NCBI GenBank assembly: GCA_019722365.1
Contig: JADFUC010000493.1
Span: 248,001-312,000 of the forward strand
Length of the DNA: 64,000 bases
Source: Lithospermum erythrorhizon
Lineage: Eukaryota > Streptophyta > Magnoliopsida > Boraginales > Boraginaceae
Direction: 5' to 3'
Positions within the stretch are counted from its first letter, which is position 1. Each line of letters starts with the position of its first letter. A program made the translations under genes and the position numbers. Of this stretch, positions 12,358-23,192 are shown in pieces. The notes below the pieces were generated by a model, which saw nothing but the letters and a program-made list of their open reading frames with translations, had not been told where the DNA came from and did not search any database.

Positions 12358-13506
12358 ATTTTAGAATATATTTGTGATGAATATTTTTCTATAATATGTA
12401 TACGGTTAATAATTATTGGTAATAATTATTAATTTGACATGTGTGTATGATAACCGAGTTTATATTATTAATTAATTTTAATATGTGTAATTACATGGAT
12501 TAATTAATTGGAGCACTAAGAAACATGCATTTTCCAATGCCATTTAAAATATTTATTAAGTTCATTTATGTGGATTTCTGTATCAAAGTGCCTATATTTT
12601 GTAATGGTGGATTGGAATGGAGGTATATAGATATGACCCATTTGTTTATTTTTCTCGGTCCGCGAACCGTAATGCCAGAAATGACCTCTCGAAATATATT
12701 TTTGCATTTATTTATTTACCTGCTTTTACCCACAAGCTCGCGTCGCCTAAGATGGGTTAGTATGTAAATATTGTAACAAGTGAAGATATTGAAGATCATT
12801 TCACGGTGGTGATACTTAAGTGGACTCGACGGATCCGTATACAAGATACAAGAATTAGGACTTATGTTAGTATTTGATAAATACTTGTAATATGTTCTAG
12901 GGGCCATATCGTATATCTCTTGAATGTGCATTACTTGTTTTATTTTTCATGTTGCATGTATTGCTTGATTATGTGCTAGTATGCATGAGTAAATGAAAAC
13001 AAAGTAATAATAATCTCACCACTAAAATTCTGAAGCAAAGATCGCTCAATTTTAAAGCCAGGCAATCAACCCCATCAATTGGGCACACCGCGGATGGCGG
13101 GTGTTACAATGTTGCATTTTGATATGACAATGGATCATGTTGAAGTGATTTCCACTAACGTTGTGGGCTTTCGATGATCAATCCAAGTAACACTTTTGGT
13201 TTAACTGGGTATGCTTTAACCGTTTCTGGAGATACAATGTCGGGTAAGATCCTCGTAAGAGATGCTAAATGACACAAGAGTTATGTAGTTTTACAATTGG
13301 TTGCAACCTACTATTATAACCGGATTCAAATGTTGCAGTGTTGCCGCTTTGAATTTAAGTGTAATAGGTCTTGGATACTAATAATATATTTCGTGAGATT
13401 CTTTAAGTATTAGTATTTACTTACAATTTATTTTGTAAGCTTGCTTTTAGCATTTATTAGCTTCATCGAAATTGCTTATTTTATTTACTTATTCTTGTAA
13501 ATTAAT
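12358..13506 (+). other. Copia leader region, second part
   Basis: Non-coding, AT-rich sequence resumes here after the gypsy element and runs to the copia gag start. Near 13,097-13,108 it reads GGCGGGTGTTACA, which resembles the 3' end of a gypsy LTR, so an older LTR fragment may also be present. No matching TG start was found, and the point is left open. Confidence 0.4.
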
Positions 13507-14330
13507 ATGGCTACCACTATCAAGTACTCCTAAGAACTCGCTCAAAGACTTGAAAAGTGCCAAATTAATAACTCGAATTTTGACAAGTTATGTCCAAACT
13601 TGAATCATTCTCAAGCAAAGAGAGGACGAATACGTGTTTAACAATATGTTCCCGCGAAACCTAACGATAGTGCTCCATCGGGAAAAGTGGATCCCACAAA
13701 AAAGCACAAGTCCGATGTCAGGATGTCCAATGTCTCATGTTTACAATATGGAACCTTCGCTCCAAATTCAATATGAAAAGCGTGGCAAAGATATGCACAT
13801 ATATACCGCAACTTCAGGAATTATTCCAGTGAGGCTAGAAACGGTATACGATAATCGTCTGGTGTTTCCTGAGCGCAGTTGGGAACGACAGGCCGCAGTT
13901 TCTCCTCATATCATTAAAATGATTGGCTTGGTCGATCACTCTTACGCTATGGGTACCTGCCAAAGTGTCTCCAAAGAACTGGCCGCGATCTCATCTCAAG
14001 TCTTCCGCATAAATTCTCTTCAGTTTGTCATGAACTTCAATATGCACAAGTTTGAGTTATCTCTTAAACGAATCGCATATAAATATTGATCGCCGAATGC
14101 TGAGACGAACCTGGGTAAGACTAAAACTTCTACTCCTTCTGTTTTGGCGGTCCAAAACAAGAAGAAATTCAAGAAGGTTAAGAAGTTTGCCGGGCAAAGC
14201 ACTCAAGGGTTCGAGTAATCCCAAGGTTGCTGAAAGTGAGAGCTAGGAAGGATGACAAGTGTCATTATCATGAAAACCCTGGTCATCAAGTCGACCTGAA
14301 GTTCACATGTGATGATAGGAAGAATGGTCT
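13507..14330 (+). pseudogene. Copia gag remnant
   Basis: A start codon at 13,507 opens MATTIK, followed in broken frames by segments typical of Ty1/copia Gag: NNSNFDK, VYNMEPSLQIQYE, and near 14,000-14,045 a stretch reading FVMNFNMHKFELSL. Near 14,125-14,180 the lysine-rich NKKKFKKVKKF is followed at about 14,255-14,280 by a partial zinc knuckle (CHYHENPGH), with the later cysteine missing. Gag packages element RNA. At least three frame changes are needed to follow the protein, so it is not functional as read. Confidence 0.75.
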
Positions 14331-15600
14331 CATGGACCGCCACCATGTGTACGTATGTTATTGAAGTTTGTACAACTTCTAATTCTACTGTGGGCTGCCA
14401 GACACCTGCTGCGTGTTCCTTATATTTGTCGAATATGCGTGAAACTCGTCAAGTAGAAGACTCGAAGAGGGGAAATGGATTCATGCCATTGGAAATGGCG
14501 CCAAGGTTGCGCTGCCCCTTGTAGGGATCCATTAAGCTGAATTTGCCTGGCCTCTTGCTTTGAACTTATCTCCGGCTACTATGTACCTCGCAATTTGCGT
14601 GAATGATGGCTTTGGCTTCTGTTTTGAATAATGATGGTTTTTCATTTCAGCCAGATCCCGATATAAATTTAGGGATCACTGTGGAATGGGGTAGTATTTG
14701 TACCGCCTCCTTCAAAATGGTCTACGCTTAGACATGATTACCTGAGTCATATAACATAAACTTAAAACGGAATAAGCCTAACGACTTAAACCAAACATAC
14801 CTATGGTATCAAGCAGCATCAGGGTCACATTAACGAACCGAATCAAGAAACTCCACCTGGTGGAATACTTGAAGGTTTCGGAATATGAATCATACGATAA
14901 GTGTGAGTCTGCCTTCAAGTAAATGACTAAAAATGCCTTTCAATCGGCTTAAACGGTGGCAAGGATTTATCGGGGATCATACACACCCCATGTACGTGGC
15001 CAATGAACACATCCGCAAGAGGAGGTTATACTTCATTACATTTACCGGGATGACTACAGATACGGTTTTGTGTATCCTCATGAGACACAAACATCCAGTC
15101 CTTTGAGAAATTCAAGGAGTTCCAAAATGAAGTACAAAAACCAATTGAACAAGACAATAAAGATCTCGGTCCGATAGGAATATTTCGAGTTTCACTAGTT
15201 CAATACTCATCTAGAGAGTGTGGTATTGTTTCACAACTCACTCCAAAGAACGCTTACGATAATGGCGTGTCCGAAGGAGAAATCGAACCCTTCTTGACAT
15301 GGTTCGATCTATGATGAGTCATCCGATCTACCGCGACTGGGATATGTACTTCTAAGCGACACTTACCCAAATGTATGTCCAACCAAGTCGCTATAGATAA
15401 ACTCCCCATGAACCGTGGTTTGGGAAGATTCCTGTGTTAGTTTTCTAAAGATTTCGGGGCTGAAGCTTATGTTAAGAGATTAACAAAAGATAAACTTCAG
15501 CGCCTAAATCCGCTAAACGTTTATTTTACATGGAGCATCCATTAAACAGCTTGGTTACTTACTTCTTACCCAAGTAGAGAATAAATCTTCATTTCCGTAA
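14331..15600 (+). pseudogene. Copia protease/integrase remnant
   Basis: No clear protease active site survives in the first 300 bases. From about 14,815 the GAG-pre-integrase zinc-binding region is recognisable (QGHINE followed by cysteine-containing remnants). At about 15,060-15,080 YGFVYP and RHK mark the integrase core start, and at 15,240-15,290 come SQLTPKN and NGVSE, the region that carries the catalytic glutamate. Motifs are scattered over all three frames. The order (integrase before reverse transcriptase) identifies the element as copia. Confidence 0.7.
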
Positions 15601-15929
15601 CAGAGTATTCCTTGAAAAGGGAAATGTCTGGTCTGTAAGGACTAGAAGTAATGGTGTTCATCTTGATGAAGCTCAAGCTGATGAAGTCAATGTCAATGCA
15701 TCTAATGCAGAGGCATCTGACATACCACAAGAATTGAACCTTCTCTCTATACATCTGGGCTCTGATCCATGTGAAAGCCTGTGGAAGAACCAACCCTTAG
15801 GAGATCCAACAGGGATCGCCATGAACCAGAGCGCTGGTATGGTGAAGCTTTCATCATTGAAAGTGACGAGCCCACTTCTTGGCAAAGTCATAACGAATAG
15901 CAAGGATTTACCGATTAAATGCAACAGCC

Positions 15930-16780
15930 ACGAATCTCGATTGGATTCTCATGCACCAAACGTAGGTTTGGTCCTTGTTGGATTTAATTAAACGGGCTCG
16001 CCTCATTGAATGTAAATGGGTATTTAAGCAGAAGAAACAATATGATAAAGACGGAACGTTGATGTTTTCAAAGTTGACCAGAGCTAAAGGTTTCAAACAA
16101 GTTCACGGAGTCGACTACGACGAAACTTGCTCGCCAGCTGGCTATGCTTTAAATCCATCCGATAATCTTAGCCATTGCTGCATTTCATGACTATGAATAT
16201 GGCAATGGACGTGAAAGACCGCTTCCCCCCGAATGGAAATTAGAGGAAGATGTGTACACGGTACAACCTCCGTGTTTTATATGTCCTAAAGTGACCTAAG
16301 CATAGTTTAAGTCAGGGGTGAAAAAGTCCATTTATGGTCTTAAGCAGTATCCCGGTAGTTGAATCTACGCTTTGATGAATCAAATTCAAAGAGTTTAGTT
16401 TCATCAAGAATTAAGAATCTGTGTATACAAGAAGGTGTTGAGTTACGTATCATTCATAGTCCTCGTATGTCATTTATATACTTATCATTGGAAACAACGA
16501 GTTACTAAACTCGCCAAGGATTAGCTGCAAATATTTCTCAATGAAGGACTTAGGCGGCTAACAATATATAATTAAACAAAGATTCACCGGCCCGAGCCAG
16601 AGGTCGATCGATCTTTGTCGATACTTACGTGAATAAGGTACCGCAGCGTTCAATTACGAGTAACTCCCAAGAAGGTAATCTCCCATGAGACATGGAGTTC
16701 AACTCAAGAGAGCAATGCTGTCCCACCAATAGTGCCGAGATGAATGTAATCTAAGGACATACCTTATGCTTCCTCGCCAT
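15930..16780 (+). pseudogene. Copia reverse transcriptase remnant
   Basis: The segment 15,975-16,190 reads ECKWVFKQKKQYDKDGT, AKGFKQVHGVDYDETCSP and then LSHCCIS, which are the opening motifs of Ty1/copia reverse transcriptase. Further down in other frames are MAMDVK, KSIYGLKQYPGS (about 16,330-16,365) and FSMKDLGG (about 16,540), also signature motifs. The catalytic YVDD appears damaged around 16,465-16,480. Several frameshifts and stops make it inactive as read. Confidence 0.85.
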
Positions 16781-17430
16781 AGGATCCATCACGATGCCAT
16801 GTTGCGCACTGCACTTCGACGTGTCTTGTATTGCGACTAAGCTGTGAACTGCAGATACTCAAGCTAATCCGTGAAAGCCACCGGACGTGCGAAGTGCATC
16901 TCAAGTATCCGAGGAGAACTAAAGATTCTTTCTTGGGTATAATGTGGAGATTTGTGATAAAGGATGTAGTACACCCGACGCCAGCTTTCAAACCGACAGA
17001 TTCCACTATCGCTCCTAACCGTATGTATTTTGTCTCAATCTGGAGCAAAGATTCTAGGAGTTCCAAACAGTATCGCTAAGCCGATTCTACCACGTAATCC
17101 GGGAGTGCATCGCAGTCAGTCTCAAGCCGCTTAAAGAAGGCTGTTGATAAAGAAGTTCAGATCAACTTGCGTGGTACCTAGCATCAGGACTGAGCTGAGT
17201 CAGTTTTCAGGATAACATCAAGTAATACCAAGCTAAGGAATCCCTCGGTTAATATCACAAATCCAAGCACGTGACGTAAAGTATCACCGATTAGAGATAT
17301 GCTTGATAGAGGTGATGTCAAAGTATGTAAGTAGAAACAGAGGCTATCTCACACCCTTTACTAAACTACTAAGTCAGTAAAGATGATGAAAGACGCAATA
17401 ACATAGTCTTGTATGTATATCGCAGTCTAT
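16781..17430 (+). pseudogene. Copia RNase H and Pol C-terminus remnant
   Basis: Fragments such as LKYPRRTKDSFLG (about 16,900-16,935), SWSSKQ-like GVPNSIA and DRGDVKVCK (about 17,310) follow the order of copia RNase H and the Pol C-terminus. The frame changes repeatedly. This is the last coding part before the 3' untranslated region. Confidence 0.7.
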
Positions 17431-18266
17431 GTTAGTTAAGTTGGGAGTCGTAAGATGTATCTATTGTGTTATGAACAAATATTTTGAATATTATTGTTTA
17501 TATTTTAATATATTTGTTTGCTATATTTGAATTTACATATAATATACATGTAGCCAGATCCCTCGATGAAACAGTGTTAAATCCCTAGGTTAGTCTATGT
17601 TTTATGTAGGTAAATAGTGAACTCGTTAATTACACCTCTTCAAGCCCAGAAACATAGGATAGCCAAAAGGGCCTCATCGATGTCGATAGTTAGGGCTTAA
17701 GCAAGCATCATATGATTTCACATGGTGTTTCTCGATTAGGGGTAATCAAGATCGATCATCACGTTAGCCTGCGACCAGATCAATACCGCTGGCCGGTCCG
17801 GGTGACCTGGGAGTCAGATGACCGAAACGACCATAGAAGATATGTATATCCGTGTCCTATAATAACATTTTGTTTAGAATTTTAGGTTCGGCTAATTCTT
17901 AGACTCCACGATATATAACTATCTCTGCGGTTATACAAGTCAGAGATTTCTTGGATTCATGCACTAAACGGCTCCGCCTTGCTGGGATTATAACGGCATA
18001 TGTTGGGTCACAGTTGAGTATAAATATAGATGTCGATATATTGGGAGGGATTTCTGTCCGCCCTGATATACATGCCAAGGGAAGATCTCGTGCCTTCACA
18101 TAGTTTGTAATCGATCGGGGTTTAAGGACACCATAAATGCTTATTCGCCTATATAATTTAGTAAAGAAAGTTGTGGGTGTTTCCATGACACTTCTTATGG
18201 TTAGCCTACTTAATTAGAGATCGCGGATAAAGTACTCCAAGATAATCGGCCCAAGGGCAAGTTGGG
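17431..18266 (+). other. Copia 3' untranslated region with polypurine tract
   Basis: No reading frame in this stretch resembles a known protein. It ends with GGGCAAGTTGGGAGG (about 18,254-18,268), the purine-rich tract expected just before a 3' LTR. The remainder is unremarkable non-coding sequence belonging to the element. Confidence 0.55.
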
Positions 18267-19276
18267 AGGTTGAAATCAAATTTAGAATCGTTCCATTTAT
18301 TATGCCCGTCACACAATTCAAGCAGAAGAATTCATTTACCACTAAGAATGTGATTACCTAACTTAGTGTTCAACTTAGTAATTGTATATTACTAAAGGGT
18401 TCTCGCTGATACTCTTGGGTGGGTTATGAGCCATTGCTAGATCTTACTCATTAATCGTTATAATAGTACTGGTCAATTATTATTATTATACAAATCCTAC
18501 TATTATCTCGAGTTTGGGAAGGTCACACACATACAGTGACGTGAGCTATATTTCATGTATGAAATTAAAGAGAACTATATAATTGAGAAATGTATTTCAA
18601 TTACAAGGTTCTACATTTTATGTAGAATACTGAACAAATAATCAATTAAAATAGTTATTTTAATTGGTTCGAGTAATTTTGGTATTTACCTAAGCAACTC
18701 TGAAAGATTATTGATATTGACTCATTACTATTTAATTAGCTTTTAATTAAAATAGTTCAATCCCATTAGGCAACTCATTAGTGTGTCTTAACAACTAATA
18801 GAGTTAACGTAGTCAAGCTATTGTTTAATCTATGTCATGATCGGGCTTGTTTTAACCTAGCCCTATATAAGCAAACTTTAGGGTTTTTCTACTGTTAAGT
18901 TTTAGGGAAACTTTTCACCAAAAATCCTAGTAGCCGCCTCTTTTGGCTTTAAATCTCCCCAAGAATTTTGGGGTTTTTCCTGTTTCTGTTTCATCCTCAC
19001 ATTGCTAGCATAGATTAGTTCTTGATTCAACCTCCTGGTGTGTGGACTAATTGCAGATATCATACTTTTATTGATATTTACAACAAGGAGCTGAAAGGAA
19101 GTCAAATTACGTTAGAATTTGAAGCGTATGATTGGTGGAATTTACTCACGCACCTGTGCTCCTCTCAACATGTATATTTAATTGTCATGTTTTGTATTGA
19201 ATAATGCATGCACTTTAAAGGATCCCGGAATTATGGATTTGTATTTATACTCCTATATCCATAGTAATTTTCTTCA
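18267..19276 (+). repeat. Copia 3' LTR
   Basis: This copy matches about 255-1,250 in direct orientation and the solo LTR at 21,002-22,009 in reverse. It ends ATTTTCTTCA, aligned with ATTTTCCATCA of the solo copy. A TATA box is retained at 18,864-18,870. Differences from the 5' copy are dominated by short indels. Confidence 0.8.
18864..18870 (+). promoter_or_regulatory. TATA box in copia 3' LTR
   Basis: TATATAA in the context CCCTATATAAGC is identical to the motif at 847-853 in the other LTR. In a 3' LTR it could drive read-out transcription into flanking DNA; this is inference. Confidence 0.45.
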
Positions 19277-21001
19277 AGTAATAACGATGGACAGCTTCCA
19301 TGCTATTGGATAATCGATTAACTCTTTTATCTTGTTACACATGTATTTGTCAAGACAATACATTCATCGCCTAAGATTTGAAACCCTCCCACTAAATCTA
19401 GCATAGGTTGACTTAGTGCATCTTCTTAAGATGTGGATATCCGTTCAGTTCAAGGTCGCCAATATTGTGAGTACCCTTAAGTATTGATTCACTGCTTCTT
19501 GGAAATAAGGAAGGTCAATTACATTCCTTTAACAAGACACACTTTTGAATAAGAACACAATTTAATGCTATCTCAACGGTTTGAGTTATTATTTTATGTC
19601 AGCGTAATTCAAGAGCAATGTTCAATAATCGGCCCTAGATGAAAGATTCCAGCAGTGTGATCACAGCTTTGAAAAATAATTTCAAACCTGATCACTTATT
19701 TCTCCTTCAATGCTACTATTTTATTTTCATCAGATACTGCATTAAGCAGCCAAACCAATAATTGTACGGCGGTGTGGCTTAAATTTAGCTTAAGCATCAA
19801 ATGATATTTTACTTAAGATAGTAGACTCTAAGAGTCCTTACTTTCTATTTGTCAAGTATACTTACAATCCCTTTTACTTATACTTGAAAGCAGTTGAACC
19901 GGTCACTTATTCTGCCATTAGTTCTTGTGTACTTAATATCACACTTCATTATGTTATCACCAAAAGAACGACATCGCCGCTTAGCTTGCAAGAATCATAA
20001 GTCAATATTTTCATTTACATGAACAGAAAACTACCAAGTTCAAAAGACTTCAGATGATAGCCACGAGATAATATACCTATATTACTCATCAAGTATCATC
20101 AACTTTCAATTGAGATCAAGAATCACAACTGTCTCATATGGAAAGATGGATATGAAATAATATACAATTATACTATTAACATAACCATCTTTGATTTGAG
20201 ATTCAAAATCTCAATCATAAACTTGTATTATTGAACATAAGTTCACAAGTTCTTCCTTATGAGATAATGTCTAGAAGAATGGTATTATTTAAATGTCTCT
20301 CGCGGCATGTCAGACATTCTTAACTTTAATACAAGGACATCGAAGTTCTCAACTCAAGTTGTAAGTCACATGAACATTTTCTAACTTGATTACGCATTTG
20401 TAATAATTTACTCAAGTGCTCATGCGGTGAATAACTAGACAATACAGTATAAAGTGGTACCATAAATACTACGTGGAAAGACATAAAATCTAACAACTCA
20501 TAAATTCTGCCGCCAATGATGCACTGAATACTTGTGCTTACAACCCACTGAAATGCACTAAGTATACCAAGATCCTACATGACTGCACTGAACGGGCAAA
20601 GACGTATATTTCAACTTCCAACTGCTATGAAAAATTACCACACTAATTATGTCAAACATAAATCTACCTTCAAGTCTCAGAAACGGGCCTATCGATCTTG
20701 TGTATGCCACTAAAAAGTTCATCATAGATTGTATATGACCTCTTTTGTCAACGGGCCCAAGTCTGACTAATTCCGGAAATCACCGTAAGTAACTAAGTCT
20801 ACCGACAATAATTTAATGGATGTTTATAGCCCAAGTCCGTCAATTGGAAACTATATAAGTACCCTACTCGGAAAGACACCTTAATTATGATACGTCTACC
20901 AATCTGGTAGGTCCGCATATAACCGAGGTTCAATCCAACTTTAGAGTTGGTATGACAATACTACTTAATTTAAGGTGGGATTAGTTATATTTAATTAACG
21001 C
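19277..21001. other. Intervening DNA without recognisable gene
   Basis: This AT-rich stretch lies between the copia 3' LTR and the inverted solo LTR. No coding frame stays open. On the minus strand AGTGGGAGGG at about 19,386-19,396 looks like a copia polypurine tract, but no LTR start follows it, so it is not called. The segment may be an older decayed element or host DNA. Confidence 0.4.
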
Positions 21002-22009
21002 TGATGGAAAATACTACATGGATATACGAGTATAAATACAAACCATAATTCCGGTGAATCTTAAAGTGCATTACTACATTATTAAACAAAAAATATATAT
21101 TTACACATATGAAGGTAGTACTTACTAAATGAGTAAATTCCACTAAAGTTCCTGACACGCCCAAATTCACAAATCGTGAATTTGACTTCCCTTCGCTCCT
21201 TGATTAAATATCAATCGTGATGATATCTCTAGGCCTGGTCCACACCAAGAGCGTGTTGAATCGTAAAGAACCCATTTATGCTAGTAAACAAGATGAACAA
21301 ACTAAAAACCCAAGAAAAGTTCTTGGAGAATTTCGCCAAAGCTTAAGTACATTTTGTGTGTTTTGATGAAAAAGATTTACAAAACTTTTTTCATCAGAAA
21401 CTTAAAGTTTGTTTATATGTGGCTAGGTTAAAACAAGCCCGATAAGCAACCCGCTATATTAGCTTGACTCGTTAACTCTATTAGTTCAAGTAAGACACTA
21501 ATGAGTCACATTAGGTTGAACTGGCTTTTAATTAACTTAATTAAATAGTGTTTGTCAATATCAATAATCTTCAAGTTATCGATAAATACTAATTACTCGA
21601 ACTAATTAAATAACTATTTAATTGATTCTATTTGTTCAATCGATATTCTTTACATAAAATGGGACCTAAATGAGAAATACATTTCTCAATTATACGCTTC
21701 CTTTTAATTTCATACATGAAATATAACTCAACGCTGGATCAGATGTGTGACCTTTAGGCTCGTGATAATAGTAGTTGTATAATAATAATAATTGACCAAT
21801 TACTATTATTATTATAACGACACGAGTAAGATCTAAAGAATCGCCATAACCCCTTAAATTATCACGAGAACCCAGCCACTAGTAATATACAATTACTAAG
21901 TTGAACACTAAGTTCGATAATCACATTTAACCCAACCGATAAAACGAATCGGGACACACAATCGCCGCAGTGGATAATAAAATGGAATCAATTTCAATGA
22001 TTTCCAACA
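21002..22009 (-). repeat. Solo LTR of the copia family, inverted
   Basis: On the minus strand the copy starts TGTTGGAAATC at 22,009 and ends TTTTCCATCA at 21,002, a complete TG...CA LTR of 1,008 bases. It aligns with both LTRs of the copia element in opposite orientation. No polypurine tract precedes it, and no primer site or pol sequence follows. TAACG lies at 20,996-21,000, one base from its low end, and again at 22,010-22,014 directly after its high end. That fits a target-site duplication and thus a solo LTR formed by LTR-LTR recombination. Confidence 0.8.
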
Positions 22010-23192
22010 TAACGACATGCGAAGCATACATATTCAAACAAGCAAAATACATATTACACTCGATCATAAGATTAAATATAACATATACTGAGATTCGTGA
22101 TATGACTTAAAAGAAGAAAATCTAAACTAAACTAGTTCCAAACTATGTTAAGTTTCTAATAATTCATCATTCTCGTCAAGTTCTCCGTGGGTCTAAATAT
22201 TTTAATTAATTACATTTATATTTAAATAGTAACTAATTAGCATTCAGATCATTACTAGTCAAAAAGCAAAACCATCACTAGCCGTTTTCTCTAAAACAAC
22301 TTACAAGCTATATTTCTAAAATACGAATAATTCATATCACTAGTCTCATGAAATTCATCAATATATCTCAACATATATTATACATGAATAACTAATTATA
22401 TTTAGGCATGTATAGCATGGATGAAGAAAATGTATAGGTACAACATAGATCTAAACTATATGTCATTGAATATTCATCAATATGAATAAATCAGCCAATT
22501 GCATTGTAAATATTTATTTTAATCTAATTAAATATACTACTAAAAACGATTTTTAAGTGTGTATTAATATTTAATATTAAACAACTAGTATTTTGGAAAA
22601 AATATTATTTATTAATTTTACATCATTTAATTCAAGATAATATATTACTCTAAGTCTTTAATCATAAAATAATTAATAGTTTCTAATCAACAGAATCAAT
22701 TTAAATTAATAATTTCCATTACAATTCCTAATCGATATTAGAAATTTAATTAAATTATGTATTTCTTTTACTTTTAATTGTATTACAAATACTAATTAAA
22801 CTAGCTCTTAATCAAATTAGAATTATTTAAATGGCTTAAATAATTGTCTAAGTTCCATTCAAAATCGGAACAATTAAAATAGTTAAAGTTAATTAATTGA
22901 ATCAAATTTAAACTTAAAATTAAGTCAAAATAGTTTTAATTGATATCAAAATATCAATTTGAGCAAAAGCGAGCATAAAATAAATTCACAACTTATTTTA
23001 GCTCATTTAGGAAACAAGTTCCTTATACTAATTTAATTAGAATATTTATTCAAAATAAAAATCTAATTAACAATTGAATTTATTATTTTAATTATATTCA
23101 AGTAATATAATTTAAATAAATAATATCAATTTTAGGATTATAAATCTGACAAAATAATTAAATAAGAAATAATTAAATTTTGGTTCAAACCC
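22010..23192. other. AT-rich DNA without recognisable gene
   Basis: This stretch is strongly AT-rich with many TTAATTAA-like runs. No open frame or RNA gene is seen. Its continuation after removal of gypsy element 2 is 28,118-28,985, which has the same composition. Confidence 0.45.

Larger units (their letters stand above)
255..19276 (+). mobile_element. Ty1/copia LTR retrotransposon, split by a nested gypsy element
   Basis: Two direct LTR-like copies of about 1 kb (about 255-1,250 and 18,267-19,276) flank an internal region with degraded gag, integrase, reverse transcriptase and RNase H, in that order. Integrase before reverse transcriptase is the Ty1/copia order. A gypsy element at 2,207-12,357 sits in the leader between the 5' LTR and gag, so it inserted later. 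A purine-rich tract at about 18,254-18,268 precedes the 3' LTR, as a polypurine tract should. All reading frames are interrupted, so the element cannot be autonomous as read. The two outer ends show no clear target-site duplication. Confidence 0.85.

Noticed and set aside
19386..19396. Polypurine-like AGTGGGAGGG on the minus strand
   Set aside because: No LTR start follows it, and the nearby LTR is in the other orientation.
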